A stretch of DNA of 64,000 nt from Pollutimonas sp036675275 (GTDB lineage Bacteria > Pseudomonadota > Gammaproteobacteria > Burkholderiales > Burkholderiaceae_B), in assembly GCA_036675275.1 (NCBI GenBank), contig JAKFFG010000008.1:248001-312000 (forward strand). Direction: 5' to 3'. The stretch's first letter is position 1, and each line of letters begins with the position of its first letter. Shown in pieces: positions 1 to 8,192 of this stretch. The position numbers were made by a program, and so were the translations under genes. The notes below the pieces were generated by a model. That model did no database searches. It saw only the letters and a program-made list of their open reading frames with translations, and was not told the DNA's origin.

Positions 1-621
1 CACCGCACTGGCAAACATCAAGTCAACTTGGCCGCCGACCACGTCCTGCAGGGCGGGTGCGGTGCCCTTGTAGGGCACCGACAGGCCTTCTATGCCGGCG
101 TTCATTTCGAAGCTTGCCGTAGCCATGTGCAAGGACGATCCCACCCCGCCAATGGCGAAGGAATACTTGCCCGGCTCTTTTTTTGCCATTTCGATCAGGC
201 TTGCGACATCGGAAGCAGGGAAGTCCTTGCGGGCCACGAGTACGCTGGGCACCTCGGCCAATATGCTGATAGGCGTGAAGTCTTTTTCCGGGTCAAAGGG
301 CAGCTTTTTGTACAGGCTCGCGTTGACCGTGAAGCTGGTGAAGCTTACGAGCAGCGTGTTGCCGTCCTTGGGTGCACGGGCCACGGCATCTGCGGCAATA
401 TTTCCGCCGGCGCCCGGCCTGTTCTCAACAATGACAGTCTGGCCGAGGATCCCGCTCATCTCCTGGGCAATGCCCCTGGCCACGCGATCGGTCGTGCCGC
501 CGGGCGAGGCCCCAACGACCAGCTTCAGCGGCGGCTGTTCGGCGACGGCCAGTGCTGGAATGGCTGCGGAAAAAGTCAGGATGGCGCCCAGCAGGCCAAC
601 ACCTACGTATCGTTTATGCAT
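1..621 (-). CDS. Bug/TctC-family solute-binding protein (3' end beyond window)
   Basis: Periplasmic receptor of the Bug family, the substrate-binding component of tripartite tricarboxylate transporters or an orphan sensor of carboxylates. The visible N-terminal ~207 residues begin with a signal peptide (MHKRYVGVGLLG, then an alanine-rich stretch ending near ALA). The family signature follows: LVVGASPGGTTDRVAR, then VENRPGAGGNIAADAVAR, and later VPYKGTAPALQDVVGGQVDL. The start is ATG at 621, preceded by a GGAG-type ribosome site. Translation runs leftward and the last ~110 residues lie outside the window. It is divergent from a LysR gene, the usual arrangement for Bug genes, so that LysR is its probable regulator. 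The ligand cannot be told from sequence. Confidence 0.9.
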   Translation of the reverse strand, partial: MHKRYVGVGLLGAILTFSAAIPALAVAEQPPLKLVVGASPGGTTDRVARGIAQEMSGILGQTVIVENRPGAGGNIAADAVARAPKDGNTLLVSFTSFTVNASLYKKLPFDPEKDFTPISILAEVPSVLVARKDFPASDVASLIEMAKKEPGKYSFAIGGVGSSLHMATASFEMNAGIEGLSVPYKGTAPALQDVVGGQVDLMFASAV

Positions 622-674
622 GCCCTAATCTCCTCTCGATTATGTATGAGCAAAGTTGCCAGCAATCATATACA

Positions 675-692
675 TGTATTGATAACAATACA
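675..692. promoter_or_regulatory. Inverted repeat, candidate LysR operator
   Basis: TGTATTG-ATAA-CAATACA is a perfect 7-bp inverted repeat with a 4-bp spacer. It lies in the divergent promoter region between the Bug gene (start 621) and the LysR gene (start 859). An ATACATGTAT palindrome overlaps its left side (670-679). The position fits a LysR-type binding site controlling the Bug gene; this is inferred from symmetry and position only. Confidence 0.5.
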
Positions 693-858
693 ACTATGGA
701 AAGCCCGAATATCGGTCTGTTGGGGGTGCCACCGAATCTGCGGCGCATAGAGGCTATGCTGATCGGCAGCTCTCCGATACCATGTATTCCTGCGGTTTCG
801 GGTCACCGGCCCCAGTGACCTCGGCAACTGCCTGGCGGAAATCCCGGATCCATAGCTC

Positions 859-1752
859 ATGAAATACGACATCCAAACACTGAAGATTTTCCTTGCCGTT
901 GCGCGCGAGGGTTCGATTGCCCGCGCCGCGGCCAAGGAGCATACCGTGGCATCGGCTGTCAGCAAGCGGATATCCGACCTTGAAAAGAGCCTGGGCGCAA
1001 CACTCCTGTACCGCCACCGGCGCGGCGTCAAACTTACTCTTGCCGGCACCGAACTGCACCAGTACGCAACGCGCATCATGACCGAAATGGCCAGCCTGGA
1101 CAGCGCAATGGGCAACTACGCCAATGGCGTCCGGGGTCAGGTGAGGCTGGTCGCGAATACGTCGGCCATCGTCCAGTTTCTTCCCTACGACTTATCCAGC
1201 TTCCTGAAACTGCATCCCACAGTCAAGATCGATCTCGAAGAGCACACCAGCGATGCCGTCCACAAGATGGTCGCAGGCGGTTCAGCCGATCTTGGCATCA
1301 TGGTTCCGCAACGCCCGCTGGACGGCCTGCAGGCCTGTCTCTACCGCGCGGATCAGCTGATGGTGCTCATGCCGCCCGATCATCCCTTGTGCAAACAGCG
1401 TTCCTTGCGTTTTGCGGAGACGCTCGGTTACGACTATGTGGGTTTGCCGCGGGGCACCTCGCTGTGCAACACCATGGTCAACGCGGCGCAAGAGCTGGGT
1501 CTTCCCCTGCGTCTGCGCATACAGGCGACAAGCTTTGATGGTTTGCGCCGGATGGTGGCGCTGGACCTGGGCATAGGCATACTGCCGGGCGGCAGCGTCG
1601 AACCGTTCCTGCAAACCGAGGGCCTGGTTGCTGTGCCTCTTGATGAACCCTGGGCCCGCCGGGAACTGATGCTGGTGCGCAAGTCGCAGGACGCCTGGCC
1701 CATGCTGCCTCGCCTGTTGCACGAACACTTGCGCCTGGCCGGCAAGCAATAG
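859..1752 (+). CDS. LysR-family transcriptional regulator
   Basis: DNA-binding regulator of 297 residues, the usual LysR length. An N-terminal winged helix-turn-helix (about residues 5-62, with AREGSIARAAAKEH and the wing LLYRHRRGVKLTLAG) precedes a periplasmic-binding-protein-like effector domain (about 90-295). It stands divergently to a Bug receptor gene and directly upstream of the CoA-transferase / lyase / Bug operon, so it may control both sides. The ATG at 859 is chosen because the HTH begins at once; the ribosome site is weak. The effector is unknown but is plausibly the substrate or CoA-linked intermediate of the adjacent catabolic genes. Confidence 0.9.
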   Translation: MKYDIQTLKIFLAVAREGSIARAAAKEHTVASAVSKRISDLEKSLGATLLYRHRRGVKLTLAGTELHQYATRIMTEMASLDSAMGNYANGVRGQVRLVANTSAIVQFLPYDLSSFLKLHPTVKIDLEEHTSDAVHKMVAGGSADLGIMVPQRPLDGLQACLYRADQLMVLMPPDHPLCKQRSLRFAETLGYDYVGLPRGTSLCNTMVNAAQELGLPLRLRIQATSFDGLRRMVALDLGIGILPGGSVEPFLQTEGLVAVPLDEPWARRELMLVRKSQDAWPMLPRLLHEHLRLAGKQ

Positions 1753-1918
1753 CACGGCATACCCGGCCGTCTGCATTGTGCCATCTTCGACCACGATGGC
1801 TCTGGTTCCAAAGTATTACTTCACAGAGCCGTTGCGGATTCTTATGATGCTATCCAGCTGCGCCGGTTCTGCGCGACCCGGCATGCAATGTTTACCCTGA
1901 TTTTTACTGGATCATCAC

Positions 1919-3112
1919 ATGAATCAACGACCCCTGGACGGCATACGCGTCATCGAAATGGGCAGCCTGATCGCAGGCCCATTTGCCGGCAAGACCCTGG
2001 GCGATTTTGGCGCCGACGTCATCAAGATAGAACCTCCCAGCCAGGGCGATCCGCTGCGGTCTTGGCGCACGCAAGAGGGCGAGACCTCCATGTGGTGGCA
2101 TGTCCAGGCCAGAAACAAGAAATCCGTGGCGATAGACCTGCGCAAGAAGGAAGGGCAGGCGCTGGCGCGCAAGCTCATACTGGAAGCGGACGTGGTGATC
2201 GAAAACTTCCGCCCGGGCACGCTCGAAAAGTGGGGAATGGACTATGAATCGCTCAGCAAAGAGAACCCCGGGCTGATCATGCTGCGCATTTCCGGCTATG
2301 GGCAAAGCGGCCCGCTGCGCGATCTGACCGGCTACGGCGTGGTCGCCGAAGCCATGGGTGGATTCCGCCATATTACCGGGGTGCCGGGCGAGGCACCGGT
2401 GCGCCCGGGCATCAGCATAGGCGATTCGCTCTCGGCCCTGCATGGCGTAATAGGCATCATGATGGCGCTCTACCACAGGCTGGCCCACGCCGGCAAAGGC
2501 CAGGTCATCGACGTGGCCCTGTACGAATCTGTCTTTAACATGATGGAAGGCGCAGTACCGGAATTCGACCGCCTGGGCACCATACGCGAGCCCGCCGGCA
2601 GCGCCCTTCAAGGCGTGGCTCCCACCAATGCCTACCCGGACAAGGATGGAAGGTATTTCCTGATAGCCGGAAACGGCGACAGCATCTTCCCGCGGCTGAT
2701 GTCGCTGATCGGAAACGAGGCGTTGGGCCGCGATCCGGCGCTGGCCCGCAACCCCGGGCGTGTGGCCAACATGGCGCGCATCGACGAGGCGATTGCCGCC
2801 TGGAGCAGCCAGCGCAGCATGGACGAAGCGCTTGAAGAGCTGGCCAAGGCGGGCGTGCCGGCCGGGAAGATATTTACCGTGAAAGATATCGTCGAAGACG
2901 AACAATATCGAGCCCGCGAGATGATACGCGAGATCACGCTGGACGATGGCTCGAGGCTGAAAGTGCCTGGCGTGGTGCCCAAGCTTAGTGCAACGCCGGG
3001 GGCGTTCGAAGGCGGCGGACCACAGCTCGGCCAGCACACAGAAGAAGTCCTGCGCAAGCACGGCCTGGAGTCCGCCGATATTGAACAACTCAAAGCATTG
3101 GAGGTGATCTGA
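1919..3112 (+). CDS. CaiB/BaiF family (class III) CoA-transferase
   Basis: Cytoplasmic CoA-transferase of 397 residues moving CoA between carboxylic acids. The N-terminal fold signature LDGIRVIEMGSLIAGPFAG and the GDFGADVIKIEPP motif are intact. Asp169 (GISIGDSLSALHG) sits where formyl-CoA transferase has its catalytic aspartate. The stop overlaps the start of the lyase gene (TGATG), so the two are translationally coupled. Context suggests it activates the acid imported by the neighbouring Bug system to its CoA thioester, which the lyase then cleaves. Candidate acids include citramalate, itaconate-derived or 3-hydroxy-3-methylglutarate-like compounds; the choice is inference. Confidence 0.9.
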   Translation: MNQRPLDGIRVIEMGSLIAGPFAGKTLGDFGADVIKIEPPSQGDPLRSWRTQEGETSMWWHVQARNKKSVAIDLRKKEGQALARKLILEADVVIENFRPGTLEKWGMDYESLSKENPGLIMLRISGYGQSGPLRDLTGYGVVAEAMGGFRHITGVPGEAPVRPGISIGDSLSALHGVIGIMMALYHRLAHAGKGQVIDVALYESVFNMMEGAVPEFDRLGTIREPAGSALQGVAPTNAYPDKDGRYFLIAGNGDSIFPRLMSLIGNEALGRDPALARNPGRVANMARIDEAIAAWSSQRSMDEALEELAKAGVPAGKIFTVKDIVEDEQYRAREMIREITLDDGSRLKVPGVVPKLSATPGAFEGGGPQLGQHTEEVLRKHGLESADIEQLKALEVI

Positions 3113-4080
3113 TGGCTCAGCAACGACCACGCCGTATCCACATACACGATGTCGCCATGCGCGACGGCCTGCAGATCGAACCCAACTTCGTGCCTACCGA
3201 GCAGAAGATCGCCCTGATCAATGCGCTGTCGCGTACAGGGGTCTCCAAGATCGAGGCCACATCATTCACCTCGCCCAAGGCTATTCCCGCCCTGCGCGAT
3301 GCGGAAGAGGTCATGATGGGCATAGAGCGCGCGCCCGGCGTGAAGTACGTGTGCCTGGTCCCCAATATGCGAGGCGCGCAGCGCGCCATGCAGTGCGGCG
3401 TGGACGAGATCAACCTGGTGATGTCGGCCAGCGAAACCCACAACCTGGCAAACCTGCGCATGACGCGCGAGCAGTCGGTGCGTGTGCTGTCGGAAATCAC
3501 TACTGAGGCACAGGGGAAAGTCGATATCAACATCTCGATCTCCACCGCCTTCGGATGCCCGATGGAAGGCATCGTGCCGTCCGAAGAAGTGCTGCGCCTG
3601 GGTGATCGGTTCGCCGCTGCAGGAGTACAAGGCATCACACTGTGCGACACGACCGGAATGGCCAATCCAGCTCAGGTCGAAGCTTTGTGCACGGGCCTGG
3701 CGCAGCGCTGGCCCGATCTGGAGCTCACCCTGCATTTTCACAACACGCGGGGAATGGGGCTGGCCAATGTGATCGCGGGCATGGCTGCCGGCATCGACCG
3801 CTATGACAGCTCATTGGCCGGCCTGGGCGGCTGTCCGTATGCGCCCGGCGCAACAGGCAACATCTGCAGCGAAGATCTGGTGCACATGCTGGACAGCATG
3901 GGACTGAAGACGGGCGTCGATCTGGACCGCCTGGTATTTTGTGCAAGACAGATGGCAGAAATGGTCGGGCACGATGTGCCCGGCCAGGTCATGAAGGCAG
4001 GCCGCTGGGATAAGCGCTTTCCCGTCCCGCCAGACCTCGAGCAGACGCGCGAACGCGCGTTGGCCCGCGACGTCCACTAA
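3112..4080 (+). CDS. Hydroxymethylglutaryl-CoA lyase family protein
   Basis: DRE-TIM/HMGL-like aldolase-type lyase of 322 residues. It cleaves a 3-hydroxy-3-carboxyacyl type CoA ester (HMG-CoA or a homologue) to acetyl-CoA or a relative plus an oxo-acid. Signature residues are visible: the metal-binding and catalytic RDGLQ at 17-21, the HFHNTRG metal-binding histidines at 208 and 210, and the mobile-loop cysteine at 241 in GLGGCPYAPGATGN. These match the residues known to be essential in HMG-CoA lyase. It starts within the stop of the upstream CoA-transferase. The pair activate-then-cleave is a short catabolic route; the exact CoA substrate could be citramalyl-CoA or a longer acyl chain rather than HMG-CoA. 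Confidence 0.9.
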   Translation: MAQQRPRRIHIHDVAMRDGLQIEPNFVPTEQKIALINALSRTGVSKIEATSFTSPKAIPALRDAEEVMMGIERAPGVKYVCLVPNMRGAQRAMQCGVDEINLVMSASETHNLANLRMTREQSVRVLSEITTEAQGKVDINISISTAFGCPMEGIVPSEEVLRLGDRFAAAGVQGITLCDTTGMANPAQVEALCTGLAQRWPDLELTLHFHNTRGMGLANVIAGMAAGIDRYDSSLAGLGGCPYAPGATGNICSEDLVHMLDSMGLKTGVDLDRLVFCARQMAEMVGHDVPGQVMKAGRWDKRFPVPPDLEQTRERALARDVH

Positions 4081-4133
4081 GCAACATCGAAGCATCATTT
4101 CAAGGAGTGCAATAAATAAATAGCTGTAACTAT

Positions 4134-4164
4134 TGTTGTAGACAGATTAGTGTTGTAGACAGAT
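4134..4164. repeat. Tandem 17-bp repeat upstream of Bug gene
   Basis: The 14-mer TGTTGTAGACAGAT occurs at 4134-4147 and again at 4151-4164, giving a 17-bp period just upstream of the Bug start at 4237. It contains TGT-NN-ACA, a half-palindrome found in some regulator sites. It may be a binding site or a chance duplication. Confidence 0.45.
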
Positions 4165-4236
4165 CACCAGCAGCAAATACAAAGCAATGGCAAAGCGTAC
4201 CGCCAGCCTTGCAAACAATAAGCCAAAGGAGAAGAC

Positions 4237-5202
4237 ATGTTCAGCAAACGCGTTACCAAGATTCTGGCCCTGACCCTAAGTACTATCGCCTATACGACGG
4301 CCCATGCAGCCTACCCCGATAAACCCGTGACCATGGTCGTTGGCTTCAGCCCCGGAGGCTTTACCGATGTGGTGGCGCGGCTGGTCAGCAAAGAACTGGA
4401 GCAGCGCCTTGGGCAAAGCTTTGTCGTCGAAAACAAGCCTGGCGCCGCCGGCACCATCGCCGCCGACCTGGTCGCCCGCTCGCAGCCCGACGGCTATACA
4501 CTGCTTATGGGGCACTCCAATTCCAATGCCACCGCGCCCGCCTTGTATAAAAGCTTGCCTTACGATGTGAACACCAGTTTCACGCCGATTGCCATGGTAG
4601 CAAGCACACCGCTGATACTCACCGTCAGCACCAAGCTCAATGTGAAGAATATGGAAGAGTTCATGGAGCTTGCCAAGGAAAGACGGCTGAACTATGCGTC
4701 GTCGGGCGTAGGCAGTTCCCAGCACTTGGCGGCTGCGCAGTTCTCCAAGGCGACGGGTGTCGAGATGACGCATATTCCCTATAAGGGCAGCGCCCAGGCG
4801 CTTACCGATCTGCTATCCGGCGAAGTGGACTTCAACGTGGACTCTCCGCCGCTGATGGTGCCCAACATCAAGGCGGGAAAACTGGTGGGTATTGCGGCGG
4901 TCAGCCCAGAGCGCCTGCCATTGCTGCCGGATGTACCCACAATGAAAGAAGTGGGCTACGCTGGGGTCACCATGGGGCAATGGTTCGGCATTCTTGGGCC
5001 TAAAGGCATGCCTGATGAAACCACGCAGCTTTTGAACAAGAATATCAACGAAATTCTGCAGATGCCGGCAGTGAAGAAAGTGCTGGATGACAAAGGCGCC
5101 GTCGCCGGCGGCGGTTCGCCATCCGACTTCGCCAAGCAGATCAAAGAGGACACGATCACCATCCAGAAGGTGGTGGACGATGCCGGCATCAAGATCGAGT
5201 AA
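4237..5202 (+). CDS. Bug/TctC-family tricarboxylate-type solute-binding protein
   Basis: Exported periplasmic receptor of 321 residues, full family length. The signal peptide is about residues 1-25 (cleavage after AHA, before AYPDKPV). The signature segments are VVGFSPGGFTDVVAR, VENKPGAAGTIAADLVAR, the ligand-loop region near SGVGSSQHLAA and HIPYKGSAQALTDLLSGEVD. The start has a clear AAAGGAG ribosome site. It is the last gene of the CoA-transferase / lyase run, 156 bp downstream, and is followed by a strong terminator. No TctA/TctB membrane subunits are nearby, as is usual for Bug receptors that share a distant permease. Likely ligand: the acid processed by the two upstream enzymes. Confidence 0.92.
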   Translation: MFSKRVTKILALTLSTIAYTTAHAAYPDKPVTMVVGFSPGGFTDVVARLVSKELEQRLGQSFVVENKPGAAGTIAADLVARSQPDGYTLLMGHSNSNATAPALYKSLPYDVNTSFTPIAMVASTPLILTVSTKLNVKNMEEFMELAKERRLNYASSGVGSSQHLAAAQFSKATGVEMTHIPYKGSAQALTDLLSGEVDFNVDSPPLMVPNIKAGKLVGIAAVSPERLPLLPDVPTMKEVGYAGVTMGQWFGILGPKGMPDETTQLLNKNINEILQMPAVKKVLDDKGAVAGGGSPSDFAKQIKEDTITIQKVVDDAGIKIE

Positions 5203-5224
5203 GCGCTTCATTTAAAAGCCCAAG

Positions 5225-5255
5225 AATGACGCCGCCATCCTGGCGGCGTCATTTT
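5225..5255 (+). terminator. Rho-independent terminator
   Basis: A 12-bp perfect GC-rich stem (5225-5236 pairs with 5242-5253; core GACGCCGCC / GGCGGCGTC) closes a 5-base loop and runs into TTTT. It lies 22 bp past the Bug stop codon and separates this operon from the convergent metal locus. Confidence 0.88.
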
Positions 5256-5319
5256 CATACGGGCGTCTGGTTGATGGTCGGTGGCATGATCACCGGTGTG
5301 GGCATGTGGCGTCCCTGCT

Positions 5320-6297
5320 TTAGAAAAGCGGATGGCTGGCAGTCGCCAGCCCTTGCTGCAGTAGCCCGACTCCCATCATGCCGATAGCAATTCCGCCAAC
5401 AAGGCCCAGTACGTCGAATATAAGGCGAGCCCGATCCCCGGATGTTGATCCTGCCTGGAAAACGCGCAGCACGCCGTGCCGAAGCGAGACGGCAGCGGTT
5501 GCCAGCAGGCTGACGGTGGCTGCCGTACCGGCAGACATGGCCAGCACCGCGGCGATGCCGATCCAGCGTAGCCCGAGCGTATGCGCCACAAGCAATACCA
5601 GGATGGCACCGGTGCACGGTCGTATTCCGATAGCCAGGACTATCGGCAGGCCGGTACGCCAGGTAAGCGGTTGATCGATATGTTCTTCGCTCAAGCGGTG
5701 TGGCCCCCCACAATCGGCGCAGTACGCCTGCATTTTTCCGTCGCCGGAAAACAGCGAACCGGTGGCGGGGCTTGGCTTGGGCCACCGGCGATAGAGCATT
5801 TTTGCGCTGCGCAAGGCCAGCACGATGCCCAGCACCGCCACCAAGGCAAAGCTCACGTTTTCCAGCTGAGCGGCAGCCCCCTGGGTGCGGTGCAGCGAGT
5901 AGTCCAACAGGCCAACAACAATCTCTACCAGAATGACTGCCACGATGCCTTGTACGACTGCCAACAATATGGACAGGATCAGGCCGCGACGCAGGCGCGT
6001 TCGGCTGGTGCTCAGGAAGGTCGCAATCACGGCCTTGCCGTGTCCGGGGCCGGCCGCATGGAACACGCCGTACAGCAGGCTTATACCGATCAGCGGCCAC
6101 GTTGCCGCTGCACCTTCTCGGGCAACCAGGCGTATGGCGGCGGCAAGCTGTTGGTGCAACTGGGCTTGCGTCGTCGCCAGCCAAACCAGAAGCTCGCTCC
6201 ATGCAGCGTGACGGCCCATAAAGACCCACGCCGAGAGAATCAGAGCGACCGCGATGCCGCATCCGGCCAGAATGGAGAACTGCCGTTTACTGCTCAT
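5320..6297 (-). CDS. RcnA/NiCoT-type metal permease
   Basis: Integral membrane protein of about 325 residues from the nickel/cobalt transporter superfamily, RcnA-like branch. It shows LLYGVFHAAGPGHGKAVIAT in an early membrane helix (the HxxGPGHGK motif) and GIRPCTGAILVLLVAH later, with six or more hydrophobic segments. It lacks the long His-rich cytoplasmic loop of E. coli RcnA; a short CxxC-like segment (YCADCGGPH) lies in the central loop. ATG at 6297 overlaps the DUF1007 stop (ATGA); an in-frame ATG at 6303 is an alternative. It is the last gene of znuA - DUF1007 - permease. With no ZnuBC nearby, it may move zinc or another divalent metal; the direction is not evident. Confidence 0.85.
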   Translation of the reverse strand: MSSKRQFSILAGCGIAVALILSAWVFMGRHAAWSELLVWLATTQAQLHQQLAAAIRLVAREGAAATWPLIGISLLYGVFHAAGPGHGKAVIATFLSTSRTRLRRGLILSILLAVVQGIVAVILVEIVVGLLDYSLHRTQGAAAQLENVSFALVAVLGIVLALRSAKMLYRRWPKPSPATGSLFSGDGKMQAYCADCGGPHRLSEEHIDQPLTWRTGLPIVLAIGIRPCTGAILVLLVAHTLGLRWIGIAAVLAMSAGTAATVSLLATAAVSLRHGVLRVFQAGSTSGDRARLIFDVLGLVGGIAIGMMGVGLLQQGLATASHPLF

Positions 6298-6968
6298 TCG
6301 CATTGAATGTGCACCGTCTCGGCAAACAGATCGCCAAGATCATCATCTGGTGTCGCGCCGCGATCCAGCGCAAATGCCCGCGCAATGGTTTTGGGGGATG
6401 GATTGGGTTGCTTCACTTGAGCCTCACAGCGATCTTGTTCATTGCCTTTGAAGCCTGGCGGATCTTGCGGGCGGTGCGTCATCTGGATGAAATAGGTGGG
6501 ATCGTAAACCGCAAACTTGACGGCATACCGCTGCGGATCCAAAGCTTCGGCAAGGGGGACAGTAAAGGACAACAGCAGTTGCTGCCCTTTCATTTCACTT
6601 TTGAACTGGGTGGCGGTGCCAATGCGGACGGGGCGATCATCCGCGGTGATCCGCATGAAGTAGCCATATGGGCCCAGGTTTTCAATGACTCTGGCGGCAA
6701 AATCGCTGACAGCCATTTTCTTTTTGGGGCTGTCCATCGCCATTTCGTCGATCACAGCCAAGGAGTAAAGCTCATCGAACAGCCATTCTTGCTCAATGGC
6801 TGAGATCAGCCCGTCGGAGGAAATGACGATGGTGCTGCGCACGTCGATCCAGGCATGCGGATGGGCGTGGGCGCCAAAGGGGGCAAGCGCCAGGGCAGGC
6901 GCTGCCACAAGCGCACCAAGGCGACTTCGCGCCTTTAAAAAAACTGTGCTTTCCATTACTCCAGTCAT
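6294..6968 (-). CDS. DUF1007 family periplasmic protein
   Basis: Protein of 224 residues with an N-terminal signal peptide ending near AHAHPHAWID. The mature protein begins with the typical DUF1007 HPHAWID motif, whose histidines may bind metal. Later features are LFDELYSLAVID and an ITADDRPV region. The family is functionally undefined but often sits beside RcnA/NiCoT-type permeases and zinc-uptake genes, as here. It overlaps the permease start and follows znuA by 62 bp, so the three probably form one transcript. Start ATG 6968 has AGGTAAGG upstream; ATG 6956 is possible. Role in metal delivery to the permease is inference. Confidence 0.88.
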   Translation of the reverse strand: MTGVMESTVFLKARSRLGALVAAPALALAPFGAHAHPHAWIDVRSTIVISSDGLISAIEQEWLFDELYSLAVIDEMAMDSPKKKMAVSDFAARVIENLGPYGYFMRITADDRPVRIGTATQFKSEMKGQQLLLSFTVPLAEALDPQRYAVKFAVYDPTYFIQMTHRPQDPPGFKGNEQDRCEAQVKQPNPSPKTIARAFALDRGATPDDDLGDLFAETVHIQCE

Positions 6969-7030
6969 TCGGCCTTACCTGAACATCGTGTGTGGGACAC
7001 CGGCGAGCCTGGAAGTTCCTGGCCGGAACA

Positions 7031-8053
7031 TCACTTTCCGAGGGTGCCATCCCGGATTGTTTCGATATTGTGCCGCATCATGTCGATATACGTTGCGGCA
7101 GGTCCGCTTGCGGTCGACAGTGCGTCGGAGTAAAGCTTGCCGCCAGTCTTCATGCCGGTTTCGCTCGCTATCTGCTGGATCAATCGCGGATTGCTGACGT
7201 TCTCCAAAAAGATGGCGGAAGCCTTCTGCTCCCTGATCTGCCGTATTAGCGCCGCGATGTCCGCAGCCGAAGCCTCTGAACCGGTACTGGCGCCTTGCGG
7301 GGCCAGAAACTGCAGCCCGTACTCGTGTCCCAAATAGGCGAAGGCGTCATGGGAAGTAATGATCGTACGCCGTTCAGAAGGAATCTGCGCCACGGCGACC
7401 TTGAGGTCTTTGTCCAGGGCCTCGAGCTTATCGCCATACGATCGGGCATTGGCCCGGTACACCGGGCAAGCTTCCTGATCGGCGGCGCAGAATGCATCCG
7501 CAATATTGCGCACGTAGACTTGGGCGTTATGGACTGATTGCCACGCATGGGGATCATGGTCGCCGTGATGATGGTGGTGAGCCTTGGCATGTTCTTGCTG
7601 GTCGCTGTAAGCATGTTCGTGATCGTGGTCATGGTTTTGATCGCTGTGGTCATGCTCATGTTCGTGGTCGTGGCCTTCGTCGCTTCCATGGCCGTCGTCC
7701 GCATTGCGCAGCAGCATGGCTCCCTTGCTCAGCTCCACAACGGTTGCTTTGCCGGCGCTGGCCTGCACGAGGCGTTGAAGAAAACCTTCGAAACCTGCGC
7801 CATTGACGAGCACGACGTCGGCATTTCCGATCGCTGTTGCATCAGCGGGCCGTGGTTCATAAGAATGGGCGTCGCCGTCACGGCCGACCAGTGTGGTCAG
7901 CTCGATCCGATCGCCGCCGACATTCCTGGCGAAATCGCTGATGATGGAAAACGTCGAAACGACCTTGAGCGCTTGCGCGTTCGCTTGTGGCAATGCCAGT
8001 AGCGCCAGCGTGGCGATGCCTGTTATCGAGGCGAGTTTCTTCAGTCTTGGCAT
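7031..8053 (-). CDS. znuA: Zinc-binding ABC-type solute receptor ZnuA-like
   Basis: Periplasmic cluster A-I metal-binding protein of 340 residues with a signal peptide (MPRLKKLASITGIATL..., cleavage near ANAQ). Candidate zinc ligands are visible: His in GDAHSYEPRPADA, His in DPHAWQSVHNA, His in ITSHDAFAYLG and a C-terminal Asp near GKLYSDALST. Between the first and second sits a long His/Asp-rich loop (about residues 118-168) typical of zinc-specific members. ATG at 8053 is preferred over an upstream ATG at 8119: it has AAGGAAGG before it and starts the signal peptide. No ZnuB or ZnuC is encoded here, which is odd; it may use a distant permease or hand metal to the adjacent RcnA-type protein. 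It is transcribed away from the Zur-like boxes. Confidence 0.92.
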   Translation of the reverse strand: MPRLKKLASITGIATLALLALPQANAQALKVVSTFSIISDFARNVGGDRIELTTLVGRDGDAHSYEPRPADATAIGNADVVLVNGAGFEGFLQRLVQASAGKATVVELSKGAMLLRNADDGHGSDEGHDHEHEHDHSDQNHDHDHEHAYSDQQEHAKAHHHHHGDHDPHAWQSVHNAQVYVRNIADAFCAADQEACPVYRANARSYGDKLEALDKDLKVAVAQIPSERRTIITSHDAFAYLGHEYGLQFLAPQGASTGSEASAADIAALIRQIREQKASAIFLENVSNPRLIQQIASETGMKTGGKLYSDALSTASGPAATYIDMMRHNIETIRDGTLGK

Positions 8054-8126
8054 AAACCTTCCTTTGATGATGGGGTAAGACAGTGATGATGCAGGTAGCC
8101 ACGGTGTGGATTCTGTCATTAATGCA

Positions 8127-8160
8127 ATGTTATATCATCCTTCATGTTATGTTATAACAT
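8127..8160. promoter_or_regulatory. Two tandem Zur-like boxes in a divergent promoter
   Basis: The 12-bp perfect palindrome ATGTTATAACAT (8149-8160) is preceded by ATGTTATATCAT (8127-8138), which differs from it at one position. The two centres are 22 bp apart, about two helical turns. The core TGTTATAACA matches the general proteobacterial Zur (zinc uptake regulator) consensus. The pair lies in the 139-bp gap between znuA and the TonB-dependent receptor, so one site cluster could repress both arms when zinc is plentiful. No zur gene lies in this window. Confidence 0.82.
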
Positions 8161-8192
8161 CGCACTTCTACGAGAGGAAGTCGAGAACCAAC

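Noticed and set aside
28..750. 240-residue open frame on the plus strand
   Set aside because: It lies antisense to the Bug gene with its signal peptide and family motifs, and has no ribosome site.
1904..3130. 408-residue open frame on the minus strand
   Set aside because: It is antisense to the CoA-transferase, whose catalytic motifs are intact; long antisense frames are common in GC-rich DNA, and the protein shows no known domain.
5255..6262. 335-residue frame on the minus strand
   Set aside because: It is another reading frame within the RcnA-type permease and is rich in Arg and Pro, without membrane helices.
8106..8192. Longer N-terminus for the TonB-dependent receptor
   Set aside because: It would be translated through the Zur-like boxes, lacks a ribosome site and would bury the signal peptide.
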